Part shown: positions 40,002-51,061 of the stretch, one piece after another | Layout: the number at the start of each line of letters is the position of its first letter | Numbering within the stretch: position 1 is the stretch's first letter | Source: an uncultured Elusimicrobia bacterium | GTDB lineage: Bacteria > Elusimicrobiota > Elusimicrobia > UBA1565 > UBA9628 | Length of the DNA: 64,000 nucleotides | NCBI GenBank assembly: GCA_903830945.1 | Contig: CAIKVT010000058.1 | Span: 1-64,000, forward strand | Reading direction: 5' to 3' | Translations under genes and position numbers: made by a program | The notes under the pieces: generated by a model | Told to the model about the DNA's origin: nothing | The model's database searches: none | Seen by the model: the letters and a program-made list of their open reading frames with translations, nothing else

Positions 40002-40307
40002 ATGCCAGCCAAAAAGAAGACCATGCGGCACCGCTCGGGTATCAAGGCCCACCGGCAATCTCTCAAGCGGCACGTGCGCAATGTCGACATGAAGAAGACC
40101 ATCCGTCGGGCGGCGCGCGCCGCCGGCGACGCGGCCACGGCCAAGGACTCCAAGACATCCGAGCTCCTGGCCAAGGCCTCCTCGGCTTTTGACCGGGCGG
40201 CCCAGCGCGGCGTCATCCACTGGAAGACCGCCGCGCGTCGTAAGTCCCGCCTCGCCAAGCGTGTGGCGGTCGGGCTCGCCACAGCTGCTGCTCCCGCTAA
40301 AGTCTGA
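40002..40307 (+). CDS. rpsT: 30S ribosomal protein S20
   Basis: A 101-residue basic protein starting MPAKKKTMRHRSGIKAHRQS with the S20 pattern MKKTIRRAARAA and a late RGVIHWKTAARRKSRLAKRV. It binds 16S rRNA early in 30S assembly. There is no Shine-Dalgarno: the ATG sits at the predicted transcription start of a good sigma70 promoter. The last ten residues are an Ala/Pro/Lys tail. Confidence 0.96.
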   Translation: MPAKKKTMRHRSGIKAHRQSLKRHVRNVDMKKTIRRAARAAGDAATAKDSKTSELLAKASSAFDRAAQRGVIHWKTAARRKSRLAKRVAVGLATAAAPAKV

Positions 40308-40329
40308 CGCGCCCCGGGGCAACTGCGAT

Positions 40330-40354
40330 AGGGACACCCTGCCAGGGTGTCCCT
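40330..40354. terminator. Stem-loop between convergent rpsT and holA
   Basis: An 11-bp perfect stem (AGGGACACCCT / AGGGTGTCCCT) with a 3-nt loop in a 60-bp gap between convergent genes. It could end both transcripts, although no T run follows on either strand. Confidence 0.5.
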
Positions 40355-40367
40355 GTGTATTGGTGGG

Positions 40368-41375
40368 CTATTTCGAGCAGAGGTCCACGATCAGCCGTTC
40401 GATCTCCTGCGGAGCCGATAGCCAGCTGCGCGATTTAAGGGAGACCTCCACTTCCAGGCAGGTGCCCAGGTCCCGGCGCAGGCGGGCCTCGCTGAGGCGT
40501 TTGAGGAAGGATAAGTAGTCCCGGTCCCAGTAGCTGTTCAGGCGCAGGGCGCTGAAGATCTCGCTCTCGGAGCGGCCGGCCTTGAGCATGCGCTTAGCGC
40601 GCAGCTGCTTGTGCACCGAGGAGCTGATCTGGTTGATCGCCCGGAAGGCCTGGTCGTCGGGTTTGCCTTCTTGGAAGAGTCGTTGCAGGTGCGTCAGGGC
40701 GGCCTTGAGCTGGCGGGTCTGGACCAGGCGGGGTAGGGCGAAAGGGTCGGCAGTCTTCTGATAGCCCAGGCAGGCGGTCACATGATCCAGGCCGATCTCC
40801 TTGGTTTTGGCGGCGAAAAGCGATGCTTTTTCCAGCTCCTGTTTGAGTATGGCCCAGTCAGTGCCAGCTTCCGCGACTAAAGCCTCGGCCGCTTCGGTGG
40901 AGACGGCCTTGCCTGTCCGGCGGGCTTCGGCCTGTAGGCGCGCCACGGCGTCCTCTTCGCGTAAGGGTTTGAATAAGCATACAGCCCCGGCCGCGGCCGC
41001 GGCCTTGACCAAGGCGTCGCGCAAGTCCAGCTTGCGCTCTTCTGAGAAGAGGACCAGGGAAGTGCTGGGCGAGGGCGACTGGAGATAACCGACCAAGGCG
41101 GCGCGGACCTCGGCGGCGAGCTTGGCGCTCTCGACTATGACCAGGCGCCGGTCCGCGAATACCGGCAGGGTCATGGCTTCCGTGATGACCGCCGCGACTT
41201 GGCCCGCGGCGTCGCCTGAAAATTGCGCGCAGTTGAAGCTGTCTGCCTTGAGCGCCGCCTTGAGCGCTGTTGCGGCCTCGGCTCTGGCCGAGGCGTCCTC
41301 TCCTATGAAGTAGTAGACCGGGCGGAACTTCCCCGATTGCCATTCTTTGACGAGGTCGGCGTAGCGGGTTTCCAT
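40368..41375 (-). CDS. holA: DNA polymerase III subunit delta
   Basis: A 335-residue clamp-loader subunit (FRPVYYFIGEDASARAEAAT, LPVFADRRLVIVESAKL, STSLVLFSEERKLD, ADPFALPRLVQTRQLKAAL). It opens the sliding clamp during replication. It follows lptE by 3 bp in the order leuS-lptE-holA, as in E. coli, which supports all three calls. Confidence 0.9.
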   Translation of the reverse strand: METRYADLVKEWQSGKFRPVYYFIGEDASARAEAATALKAALKADSFNCAQFSGDAAGQVAAVITEAMTLPVFADRRLVIVESAKLAAEVRAALVGYLQSPSPSTSLVLFSEERKLDLRDALVKAAAAAGAVCLFKPLREEDAVARLQAEARRTGKAVSTEAAEALVAEAGTDWAILKQELEKASLFAAKTKEIGLDHVTACLGYQKTADPFALPRLVQTRQLKAALTHLQRLFQEGKPDDQAFRAINQISSSVHKQLRAKRMLKAGRSESEIFSALRLNSYWDRDYLSFLKRLSEARLRRDLGTCLEVEVSLKSRSWLSAPQEIERLIVDLCSK

Positions 41376-41378
41376 CGC

Positions 41379-41999
41379 TTAATAGGCGTGGGGATTGACT
41401 GGCGTTAGGGGCGTTTGCGGCGAGGAGAGCGGATCGGTGGAGGGAGCGTCGCCCTGGATGATGCGCCGCGAGGTGCCCGTGACCGTGCCGAAGCCGTCGA
41501 TGACCCGCTTGACGATGTCCTTGGCCAAGGTGTTCCAGATCTGTTCACGGGCCAGCTCCTCGGTCAGGCCTCCCGCCAGAGTGGGGGCGGAGTATGTGAA
41601 GACTTCATCGATGTTTTTTTCAACCCAAAGAGCCTGGTCGGGCTTCTTGCGGTCTACGAACTGGATGTCGGTGAGAACGCGCAGCTTGTAGGCCGTGGGC
41701 ACGAGGTTGGCGTCGTACTGGATGGGCGTGCTGAGGTAGCGCGAGATGGTGGTCCAGACCACGCCGTCGGCCTCAGCCTCGGGCACGAGGGGGTAGCGGC
41801 CGTCGCGCAGGAACTCGTCGCGCACGGCGAGCATGAGTTTGTCCTCCAGCCCGAACTGCCCCGTCTTGTTGAGGATGGGATGCAGGGCGATGCGGCGGAC
41901 GTCCTGGGGTAGGATTTGCGGCGTAGGATTGTAGTGGACTTCCGGGCCGCTGCAGCCCATGGCCGCGGCCGCGATTAACAGGGTCCAGTGTTTGCGCAT
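41379..41999 (-). CDS. lptE: LPS-assembly lipoprotein LptE-like
   Basis: A 206-residue lipoprotein. A signal peptide with lipobox (LLIAAAAMGC) is followed by RRIALHPILNKTGQFGLEDK and DGVVWTTISRYLSTPIQYD, matching the LptE fold. It would plug the LptD barrel in the outer membrane. Its Shine-Dalgarno (GTGAGGTG) overlaps the end of leuS. The last 30 residues are Ser/Pro/Thr-rich. Position between leuS and holA strengthens the assignment. Confidence 0.85.
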   Translation of the reverse strand: MRKHWTLLIAAAAMGCSGPEVHYNPTPQILPQDVRRIALHPILNKTGQFGLEDKLMLAVRDEFLRDGRYPLVPEAEADGVVWTTISRYLSTPIQYDANLVPTAYKLRVLTDIQFVDRKKPDQALWVEKNIDEVFTYSAPTLAGGLTEELAREQIWNTLAKDIVKRVIDGFGTVTGTSRRIIQGDAPSTDPLSSPQTPLTPVNPHAY

Positions 42000-42004
42000 A
42001 GGTT

Positions 42005-44533
<2,529 letters not shown>

Positions 44534-44539
44534 GCCGAA

Positions 44540-44545
44540 ATTGTA
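44540..44545 (-). promoter_or_regulatory. -10 box of leuS (leaderless)
   Basis: TACAAT on the minus strand, six bases before the GTG start. Confidence 0.5.
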
Positions 44546-44610
44546 CCATTTGGGCCGACGGGGCCATCGTTGTAGTAGACGCGGGTCATGTTTTTTGGCA
44601 TTCCAAGAGC

Positions 44611-44616
44611 TATAAT
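44611..44616 (+). promoter_or_regulatory. -10 box of the sodium:solute symporter gene
   Basis: TATAAT, 46 bases before an ATG that has GGAGCTGAAGG upstream. This gene has a normal leader, unlike divergent leuS. Confidence 0.5.
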
Positions 44617-44662
44617 TCATGATCGCGGCCGCCGTATCCTGGGCCGCGGAGGGAGCTGAAGG

Positions 44663-46354
44663 ATGAACCAGACCTTGGCCGTGATCACGCATCGGACGTT
44701 GGCGCCCGTTGATTTAGCGATCATCGGTTTGTACTTCCTCGTTGTGTTCGCCATCGGCTTCTATTTCGCGCGCAAGGAGCGCACCTCCTCTGATTACTTT
44801 CTGGGCGGACGTCGCGTCGGCTGGTTCGCTATCGGAGCGTCTCTTTTCGTCTCCAACATCTCCACCGAGCATTTCATCGGACTGGCCGGTTCCGGAGCCT
44901 CTTCGGGCCTGGCGGTCGGCCACTTCGAGTGGCTGGCCACGCTCATGCTATTGCTGCTGGGCTGGGTGTTCGTGCCCTTTTATCTGCGCTCCAATGTCTT
45001 CACCATGCCCGAGTTCCTGGAGCGGCGCTTCAACCGCTCGTGCGCGGTCTATCTGGCCGGCATCTCCATCATCGCCTATATCATCACTAAGATCGCCGTG
45101 CACTTGTGGGCGGCGGCCATCGTTTTGGAACGCGTGGTGGGCTGGAGCCCGATGCATGCGGCTCTGATCCTGGTGGTGATGACCGGCGTTTACACCGTGG
45201 CGGGCGGGCTCTCCGCCGTGATCTACACCGAGGTGGTGCAGACTTTGGTCCTGCTGACCGGGGCCGTCGCGCTCACCTGCATCGGGCTGCACCAGGTCCA
45301 CGGCTTCGCCGGCCTGCGCGCCGCCTTGCCCGCGGAGTACTTCCACATGATCAAGGCGGCCTCCCACCCGGCCTATCCGTGGACGGGAATCTTCTTCGGC
45401 GCGCCGATCTTGGGCATCTGGTATTGGTGCACGGACCAGGTCATCGTCCAGCGAGTGCTCTCCGCCAAGGACGAGGGGCACGCCAAGGCCGGGACCATCT
45501 TCGCTGGATTCTTGAAGCTCCTGCCCGTGTTCTTGCTGGTTGTGCCTGGTCTCATCGCCTTGGTGCTCTACCGGAACCTCTTCCATGTAGACGCCGCCGG
45601 CCAGATCACCAACGGCGACATCGCCTTCCCTACGCTCATCATCAATCTTCTGCCCACCGGGCTGGTGGGCCTGATGATCGCGGCGTTGCTGGCGGCGCTC
45701 ATGGGAGGCATGGCCTCGGTGTTCAATTCGGCCTCCACGCTCGTGACCCTGGATTTCTATAAGAAGCTGCGCCCCCAGGCCAGCGAGCGCCAGCTGGTTA
45801 ATTTTGGCCGCGTGGCCACCGGTATCATGGTCGTGCTGGGAATGCTCTGGGTGCCGCTCATCCCATACATGAGCTCGCAGCTCTTCATCTATCTCCAGAG
45901 CGTGCAGGCCTACATCAGCCCGCCGATCGCGGCCTGTTTCATCCTGGGCGTCCTTTGGCCCCGCCTCAACGGCGCGGGGGCGTTGAGCTCGCTCTTGACC
46001 GGCTTCGTTCTGGGCGCGGCGCGGTTCATTCTGGAGATACTGGTCAAGACCGGCCGCGTGCCGGCCGTGGGCCTCGTGGGCTGGCTGGTCGGGGTCAACT
46101 TCCTGCATTACGCCATCCTGATGTTCGTGATCTGCGCTTTAGTGCTGGTGGGGGTGAGTCTTCTGGGCGAGGCACCCGAGCGCCGCAAGCTTGCCGGACT
46201 CACTTTCGCGACCGTGGACGACAAGCTCGACGACGTGACTCCGGTCGCGATGCCCAAGCCGGGGGCGGAGACCGCGCGCGAGCATCACCTCAATCTGGCT
46301 TTTAGCTTCCTGCTGGTGGCTACGGTCGTCGGACTTTGGATACACTTCCGTTAG
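44663..46354 (+). CDS. Sodium:solute symporter (SSS/SLC5 family)
   Basis: A 563-residue protein with about 14 membrane helices. SSS signatures include DYFLGGRRVGWFAIGASLF, SNISTEHFIGLAGSGA, YTVAGGLSAVIYTEVVQ and ALMGGMASVFNSASTLVTLD. The sequence is closest in style to SGLT-like sugar or inositol carriers, but the substrate cannot be read from the sequence. It overlaps the next gene by 19 bp. Confidence 0.9.
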   Translation: MNQTLAVITHRTLAPVDLAIIGLYFLVVFAIGFYFARKERTSSDYFLGGRRVGWFAIGASLFVSNISTEHFIGLAGSGASSGLAVGHFEWLATLMLLLLGWVFVPFYLRSNVFTMPEFLERRFNRSCAVYLAGISIIAYIITKIAVHLWAAAIVLERVVGWSPMHAALILVVMTGVYTVAGGLSAVIYTEVVQTLVLLTGAVALTCIGLHQVHGFAGLRAALPAEYFHMIKAASHPAYPWTGIFFGAPILGIWYWCTDQVIVQRVLSAKDEGHAKAGTIFAGFLKLLPVFLLVVPGLIALVLYRNLFHVDAAGQITNGDIAFPTLIINLLPTGLVGLMIAALLAALMGGMASVFNSASTLVTLDFYKKLRPQASERQLVNFGRVATGIMVVLGMLWVPLIPYMSSQLFIYLQSVQAYISPPIAACFILGVLWPRLNGAGALSSLLTGFVLGAARFILEILVKTGRVPAVGLVGWLVGVNFLHYAILMFVICALVLVGVSLLGEAPERRKLAGLTFATVDDKLDDVTPVAMPKPGAETAREHHLNLAFSFLLVATVVGLWIHFR

Positions 46355-46908
46355 AACCCGGCCGCGGCATCCTCTGCCTGCGACCCAACGTCAGCCGCGC
46401 GGAGGCTCTGCTCGAATTTTCCGAGGCCGGACTGCTGAGCCGTCTGGCGCATGGCCCGCTGCGGCGCTTGGTCGATATCTACATCCCCTATCGGCTTTAC
46501 CGCGTGGAGCTGCTCGACGGCCAGTCGCGCGAGGTCGTGCACTTGGCGCTCGATTCGGTGCGCGCCAGTTTTGACGTTTACGCCTTTCCCGCCGTCCCGC
46601 AGGGCCCGGAGCTGCGGATGGTCGACACCCGCAACCATCCCGAGCCGTGTGTGCCGGAAGCTCAGGCCCGCGACGAGGTCTTACAGCGCGGCCGGCGACT
46701 CGCCTATGAGCGCGGCCTGTTGCGTATCCGGGATTTGCGCCTTTCCGCCGAGCTGGTCATGTCTGATTTTTATATCCCCTATTGGGTGGGTTTCTTCGGA
46801 CGCGGAGCGGTGGCATCGCAGGTGCGCGTTCTCGACGCGGTGCGCCGGTGCATGGAGGGGGACAAGCTATGTGCCTTCGTGCGTGAGTGGCTGGCGGGCT
46901 CCGCTTGA
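46336..46908 (+). CDS. Conserved-looking protein of unknown function
   Basis: A 190-residue soluble protein, probably starting at TTG inside the end of the symporter gene. It contains two similar strands, VDIYIPYRLYRVELLDG and SDFYIPYWVGFFGRG, and a C-terminal helix (LDAVRRCMEGDKLCAFVREW). I do not recognise a family. The overlap indicates co-translation with the symporter. The start codon is uncertain, as no better-placed ATG or GTG follows. Confidence 0.6.
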   Translation: MDTLPLEPGRGILCLRPNVSRAEALLEFSEAGLLSRLAHGPLRRLVDIYIPYRLYRVELLDGQSREVVHLALDSVRASFDVYAFPAVPQGPELRMVDTRNHPEPCVPEAQARDEVLQRGRRLAYERGLLRIRDLRLSAELVMSDFYIPYWVGFFGRGAVASQVRVLDAVRRCMEGDKLCAFVREWLAGSA

Positions 46909-47018
46909 TAATGGCGGTCTCGGTCGGGAATGTGGGCTCTAGGTGCCAAGCGAACCCAGGTCCAAAGTCTGCGCGCCTGTTTCCCCAATGGCTCATTCCC
47001 GCCGCCTGCCTTTTGCGG

Positions 47019-47024
47019 TAGAAT
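47019..47024 (+). promoter_or_regulatory. -10 box of the second C11 peptidase gene (leaderless)
   Basis: TAGAAT, six bases before the GTG start, with no ribosome site. Confidence 0.5.
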
Positions 47025-47030
47025 GGGGCC

Positions 47031-48644
47031 GTGAAATCGGTATCGATCATTCTATTGCTCGTCCAGTCCTTCTTGCTCAGTCCCGTGCTCAGCGCTCAGA
47101 CCGTCCATGCGGCGCCCGTCTCCATGCCCTCGTTGGTAGTCCCGCTGGCCGTTGGCGCCGCCGGGGGCCGGATCGGCACCGGCGCCATCGGCCTCGGCTC
47201 ACAATCCCTAGGCGCTGGTCGGCTCAGTTTCTCTCCGGTGCTCGGTCTCTCCGCCCCCGTGGTCCAAGTTCCCGTGGCTGCCGCTCCAGTAAAAGCCGTT
47301 CAGACAGCGAACGCCATTCTTTTTGCCCTGCCGGTCGCAATACCTCAAGCGGCTGGCATCAAGACTGTCGCGCCGGCTGCTCTGCCTTCGGCTGCAAACG
47401 AACCAGTCAAGGCCAGCCTCCTAAGTTCTCTGCAAGCCGCGGCTGAGCCTCGGCAGCCAGGCCAGACCAAGGATGCCGCCGCCTCCGTCCTCTTCGACGG
47501 CACAGGGCAGAAGGCCGAGCCCAAGGAATGGACCTTCATGGTCTTCCTCAACGGTCACAATAATCTCGACGACTTTGGCGAAGTCAACATCAAGCAGATG
47601 GAGAAGGTCGGCTCCAATGACCGGGTCAACATCGTCGTGCAGTGGGCCTCCCTTGGCAAGCCCACCAAACGCATGCTCATCCAGCGCTCCGAGACCGGCG
47701 AGGTCAGTTCACCTGTCATCGAGGAGATGCCGGTCGTGGACATGGGAAGCGCCGAGCAGCTCTTTGAGTTCATTCGCTGGGCCGTCGAGCACTTCCCGGC
47801 TCAGCGCTATATGATCGACCTCTGGGACCACGGCGCCGGCTGGCACGCCAAGAGCAAGGGCCAGTTCTCTCCGCTTGACATCAGCTGGGACGATCAGACC
47901 GGTCACCACATCACCACCGAGCAGCTCGGCGTCGTGATGCGCAAGGTCAGGGATCTTGTCGGCCGGCCTATCGACGTCCTCGGTTTCGACGCCTGCCTCA
48001 TGGCCATGGGCGAGGTCGTGGCGCAGGTCGCCGACTCCGTTCATTATGTCGCGGGTTCAGAGCAGACCGAGCCTGGCGCCGGTTGGCCCTACGAGAAAGT
48101 CCTCAGGCAATGGCTGGCGGCCAAGGCCGATGACGGTGCGGCGCTGCTTAAGGCTCTTACAGAACAGTACGTGGTGGCTTACGACCGCGACGTGGCTTTC
48201 TCAGGCCTCGACCTCAGCAAGCTGCCTGCTTTCATGGAGGCAGGCAAGGCATTCGGCAAGGAGCTTGCCGGGCTCAATGCTTCCAAGTTCGCCGAAGTCC
48301 GCAAGGCGGCGCAGGCGACCCAGCGTTACGCCTACTCCGACTACGGCGACTTCCTGGATTTCGTCACCAAGCTTGCCAACGCTCCGGTGGCCATCGTCTC
48401 CGCGCCGGTCATCGCCGCGGTCACGGCTGCTTACAAGGCGATGGTGGTGGCCAATGCCGCGACTCCCGACATCGGCGGCTCCAACGGGATGTCCATCTGG
48501 CTGCCTATGACCTCTTACCTTTGGCGGGAGTACGGCGCCCGCTATCTCGGACTCCTCTGGCACACCATGACTGATTGGGGCCAATTCGCGCGCCGGCTCT
48601 CCGGTGCGCGTGAGGCCCCTGGCGCCGGGCCGCCTTCGAGATAA
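47031..48644 (+). CDS. Secreted clostripain-family (C11) cysteine peptidase, second copy
   Basis: A 537-residue protein with a signal peptide (SIILLLVQSFLLSPVLSA), a long Ala/Val/Pro-rich pro-region of about 120 residues, and a C11 core: WTFMVFLNGHNNLDDFGEV, His267 in DLWDHGAGW and Cys322 in GFDACLMAM. GSNGMSIWLP near the end aligns with ASGLAIYIPSG of the copy at 1.3-2.7 kb. The pro-region suggests activation by cleavage. The GTG start follows TAGAAT by six bases. Confidence 0.88.
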   Translation: MKSVSIILLLVQSFLLSPVLSAQTVHAAPVSMPSLVVPLAVGAAGGRIGTGAIGLGSQSLGAGRLSFSPVLGLSAPVVQVPVAAAPVKAVQTANAILFALPVAIPQAAGIKTVAPAALPSAANEPVKASLLSSLQAAAEPRQPGQTKDAAASVLFDGTGQKAEPKEWTFMVFLNGHNNLDDFGEVNIKQMEKVGSNDRVNIVVQWASLGKPTKRMLIQRSETGEVSSPVIEEMPVVDMGSAEQLFEFIRWAVEHFPAQRYMIDLWDHGAGWHAKSKGQFSPLDISWDDQTGHHITTEQLGVVMRKVRDLVGRPIDVLGFDACLMAMGEVVAQVADSVHYVAGSEQTEPGAGWPYEKVLRQWLAAKADDGAALLKALTEQYVVAYDRDVAFSGLDLSKLPAFMEAGKAFGKELAGLNASKFAEVRKAAQATQRYAYSDYGDFLDFVTKLANAPVAIVSAPVIAAVTAAYKAMVVANAATPDIGGSNGMSIWLPMTSYLWREYGARYLGLLWHTMTDWGQFARRLSGAREAPGAGPPSR

Positions 48645-48855
48645 AGCTCGGCTCCGGCATGGCCGGCGAAGGGGCTGTGAACTGGCTCAAGTTCTCGCAG
48701 CGCTGGATGTCGCCAAGCGCGGCAAGCCGAGCGTCCTTGCGGTGATCGTTGGCGCTGGCTATGGCTATGTGCGCCCTAGTTGGGCCCGAAGTCGGAAGTG
48801 GGGATGTTCAGCGGAAGCGGTTGGCGCAGCGACTTGGCCAAAGTGGCGTAATCCC

Positions 48856-48966
48856 TCCTACAAACCAAGAGCCGCATCGTGTGCGAGAGCGTGGGCGCCA
48901 TGCCCATCAAGGGCAAGAAGGACCCCGTCGAGATCTGGCTGGTGAAGGGCCTAAGGCCCGCAAGTG
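48856..48966 (+). pseudogene. Possible remnant of a class III nucleotide cyclase
   Basis: In the 331-bp gap after the C11 gene one frame reads SRIVCESVGAMPIKGKKDPV and then EIWLVKGL, which resembles the last strands of adenylate/guanylate cyclase domains (KGKxEPVxxYxV). An in-frame stop lies just before it and no start fits. The rest of the gap shows no convincing coding frame. It is most likely a decayed gene end; the similarity is short. Confidence 0.3.
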
Positions 48967-48975
48967 AGCCCGAAA

Positions 48976-50814
48976 TCATCGGAGCAGCGGCCGCAGTTCC
49001 TCACAGCTGCCTTCCTCGACGAGCCGGCGGATGAGTTCGTGATAGGTCAGGCCAGGAACGTTGCCGCCGATCATGGCCTCAATGTCAAAGAGCGCGAGAC
49101 TCCGGAGCATCGCGCGCGAATCGTAGCCCGCCCACCGGAGGTCTTGGATCAGCCTGAAGATGAGCCCGTATCTGCTGTGTAACTGCGCCTCGACCCATCC
49201 GGGCGACGAGCCGGAAAGGACGTCGAAAAGGAGGCGTTCCAAAGCGCTCGCCCGCTGGCCCTTGTCGAGCTTCAGCAGGTGGAACCTGGCCTCGAAGTAG
49301 AGCTCTGGAGTGTTCGAGGGCGATGCCGGCACTCGAGGCTCGACGGCGTGCAGGACGTCGCCTAGCATCCGTCGCGCCAGGCCTTCGTACTCGGCGGCTT
49401 GGGGCTCGGGCGGGATCTTGATGCCATCCCTGGTGTAGAGGCTCGCGTTGGAGTACGCATGTGCGGCGTTGATGGCGTGCTTGCCGAGCAGGAATTTGGT
49501 CAGCAGGACGGCCCGCGAGTCCGTTGGAAGGTCTTTCCCAAGCAGTCCCAGAGCCTGCTGGTAATGACGTGCGGCCTTGTCGACGTCCGGCAGAGACTCG
49601 CCGCGGGACCAGATGCTGGCCTGCGCGACCTGATCCGGGAAGCCGTAAGTGAAGCCATGGAAGATACCCAGGCTTAGATGCGTCAGAGCCAGTTCGGTCC
49701 GTGTCGCTGACGTCGTCGAATCGGCCTGCAGCGCTTCAAGTTCCGTCAGTCTTGCGTGGGCCTGGCGAAGGCGCTTGAGCCATGAAGCCTGGTGTGCGCC
49801 GCTGATGAACTCTGAGCCATGGAGTTGATCCAACAGATAATCCTGCGAGGACTGCGGCATGTAGGCCATGAAAGAGATCGCTTCGGATGGCAATAGTCTC
49901 GCGACCTCCTCGCGCAGGAGCTGAATCTGATACAGCCGCGATCTCTCGCTGGTCCTGGCCAGGATCGAGCGCACGAAGTGGGGCAGGATCCCGAAGGCTT
50001 TGGCGGCCATCGATGGAGCCGAGTCAGGGACTGACAGCAGAGCGGAGACGCTCTGCTTCAGGCCAGCTGATTGTGGCATGCGTTGTGCGACTTGCTTTTC
50101 CGGCGCCGGGTGTAGACGCCATCCCTCGAGCTGATCGTCGCGGCCATTCCCAATAGCCGCAGCCGGGACTTGTTCGAGGTCCGCTGAGCCTTTGCCCCGC
50201 AGCAGGACTGAAGCGATATCCCGCGCCGTAGACATCGCACGCTCCGAGCGAGCCGATGAGGCCATCCGTATCACGGAATCTACTTGCGCCGATATGGTAG
50301 AGAAAGGCGCTAGCTCGGAGGCGGCAGTGGAAAGTCCCTCGACACTCAGTCCGCCCTGACTGACTGCGGCAGTGATCTCATCCGCGCGGGCTTGGATCGC
50401 TGTGCGCATCTTTTCGCCCGTGTTCTGGCCGCGGTAGGCGCTTACAATCGCGGCGCGGACACTCTCCCGCGTCTTGCTGTCCGAGTTCAGTGCCGCGGCC
50501 CGCAGTCGGCTCTCGAATCCGGAGGGCAAGGTCATCATCCCGACGATCCGGCGATGAGCTTCCGAATCGGGGTCCAGGCACTCGATGACGCCTAAGGAAG
50601 GAGCCAGAGAGATTAAGCCAATTCCGGCGTCTGTCCGCATGAATTTCTGCAGTGCGGCGATCATGCCCGGGGCTACAGGACTGTAAGGGACGCTCCAGGC
50701 CCGAATAACGCCGCCTCCCGCTGGAGCCGCTCTCATGGGGCCGGCGTGGGCCAATCCAGCCGCAAGCATCGACATGACCGCAATGGAAATGGGCATCAAG
50801 GGGGGAGTCCTCAT
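48976..50814 (-). CDS. Large secreted protein of unknown function
   Basis: A 612-residue protein with a signal peptide (MPISIAVMSMLAAGLAHA). It is largely helical. The C-terminal half has TPR-like spacing (KAARHYQQALGLLGKDLP, AINAAHAYSNASLY). No catalytic motif is seen and I recognise no family. TATCCT lies six bases before the ATG, matching the leaderless pattern of this chromosome. The 247 bp upstream of it hold only this promoter and short inverted repeats. Confidence 0.7.
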   Translation of the reverse strand: MRTPPLMPISIAVMSMLAAGLAHAGPMRAAPAGGGVIRAWSVPYSPVAPGMIAALQKFMRTDAGIGLISLAPSLGVIECLDPDSEAHRRIVGMMTLPSGFESRLRAAALNSDSKTRESVRAAIVSAYRGQNTGEKMRTAIQARADEITAAVSQGGLSVEGLSTAASELAPFSTISAQVDSVIRMASSARSERAMSTARDIASVLLRGKGSADLEQVPAAAIGNGRDDQLEGWRLHPAPEKQVAQRMPQSAGLKQSVSALLSVPDSAPSMAAKAFGILPHFVRSILARTSERSRLYQIQLLREEVARLLPSEAISFMAYMPQSSQDYLLDQLHGSEFISGAHQASWLKRLRQAHARLTELEALQADSTTSATRTELALTHLSLGIFHGFTYGFPDQVAQASIWSRGESLPDVDKAARHYQQALGLLGKDLPTDSRAVLLTKFLLGKHAINAAHAYSNASLYTRDGIKIPPEPQAAEYEGLARRMLGDVLHAVEPRVPASPSNTPELYFEARFHLLKLDKGQRASALERLLFDVLSGSSPGWVEAQLHSRYGLIFRLIQDLRWAGYDSRAMLRSLALFDIEAMIGGNVPGLTYHELIRRLVEEGSCEELRPLLR

Positions 50815-51061
50815 ATTGAAAGGATACCATTCAGGACTGTTTTCGTCGTAGGTCCTTACGGTAGAAGCCAGTGAGCAATCGGCCTATGGCTATATAGGAC
50901 CAAACATGAAGCCGACAACAAACCCAAAACCTTCAGTAAGCCGTAGCTCATGCCCGGTTTGGGCTATTTGCCCGCTGATCTTGGCCCGCCGGGCACAGGC
51001 AAAAACGCGGCGATGCGATACACTGATATGTTGGAGATTGGTTTATGAAGAAACAATGCCC

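Noticed and set aside
44534-44692. N-terminal extension of leucyl-tRNA synthetase
   Set aside because: It crosses the promoter region (TACAAT) and the symporter start and has no similarity to LeuS.
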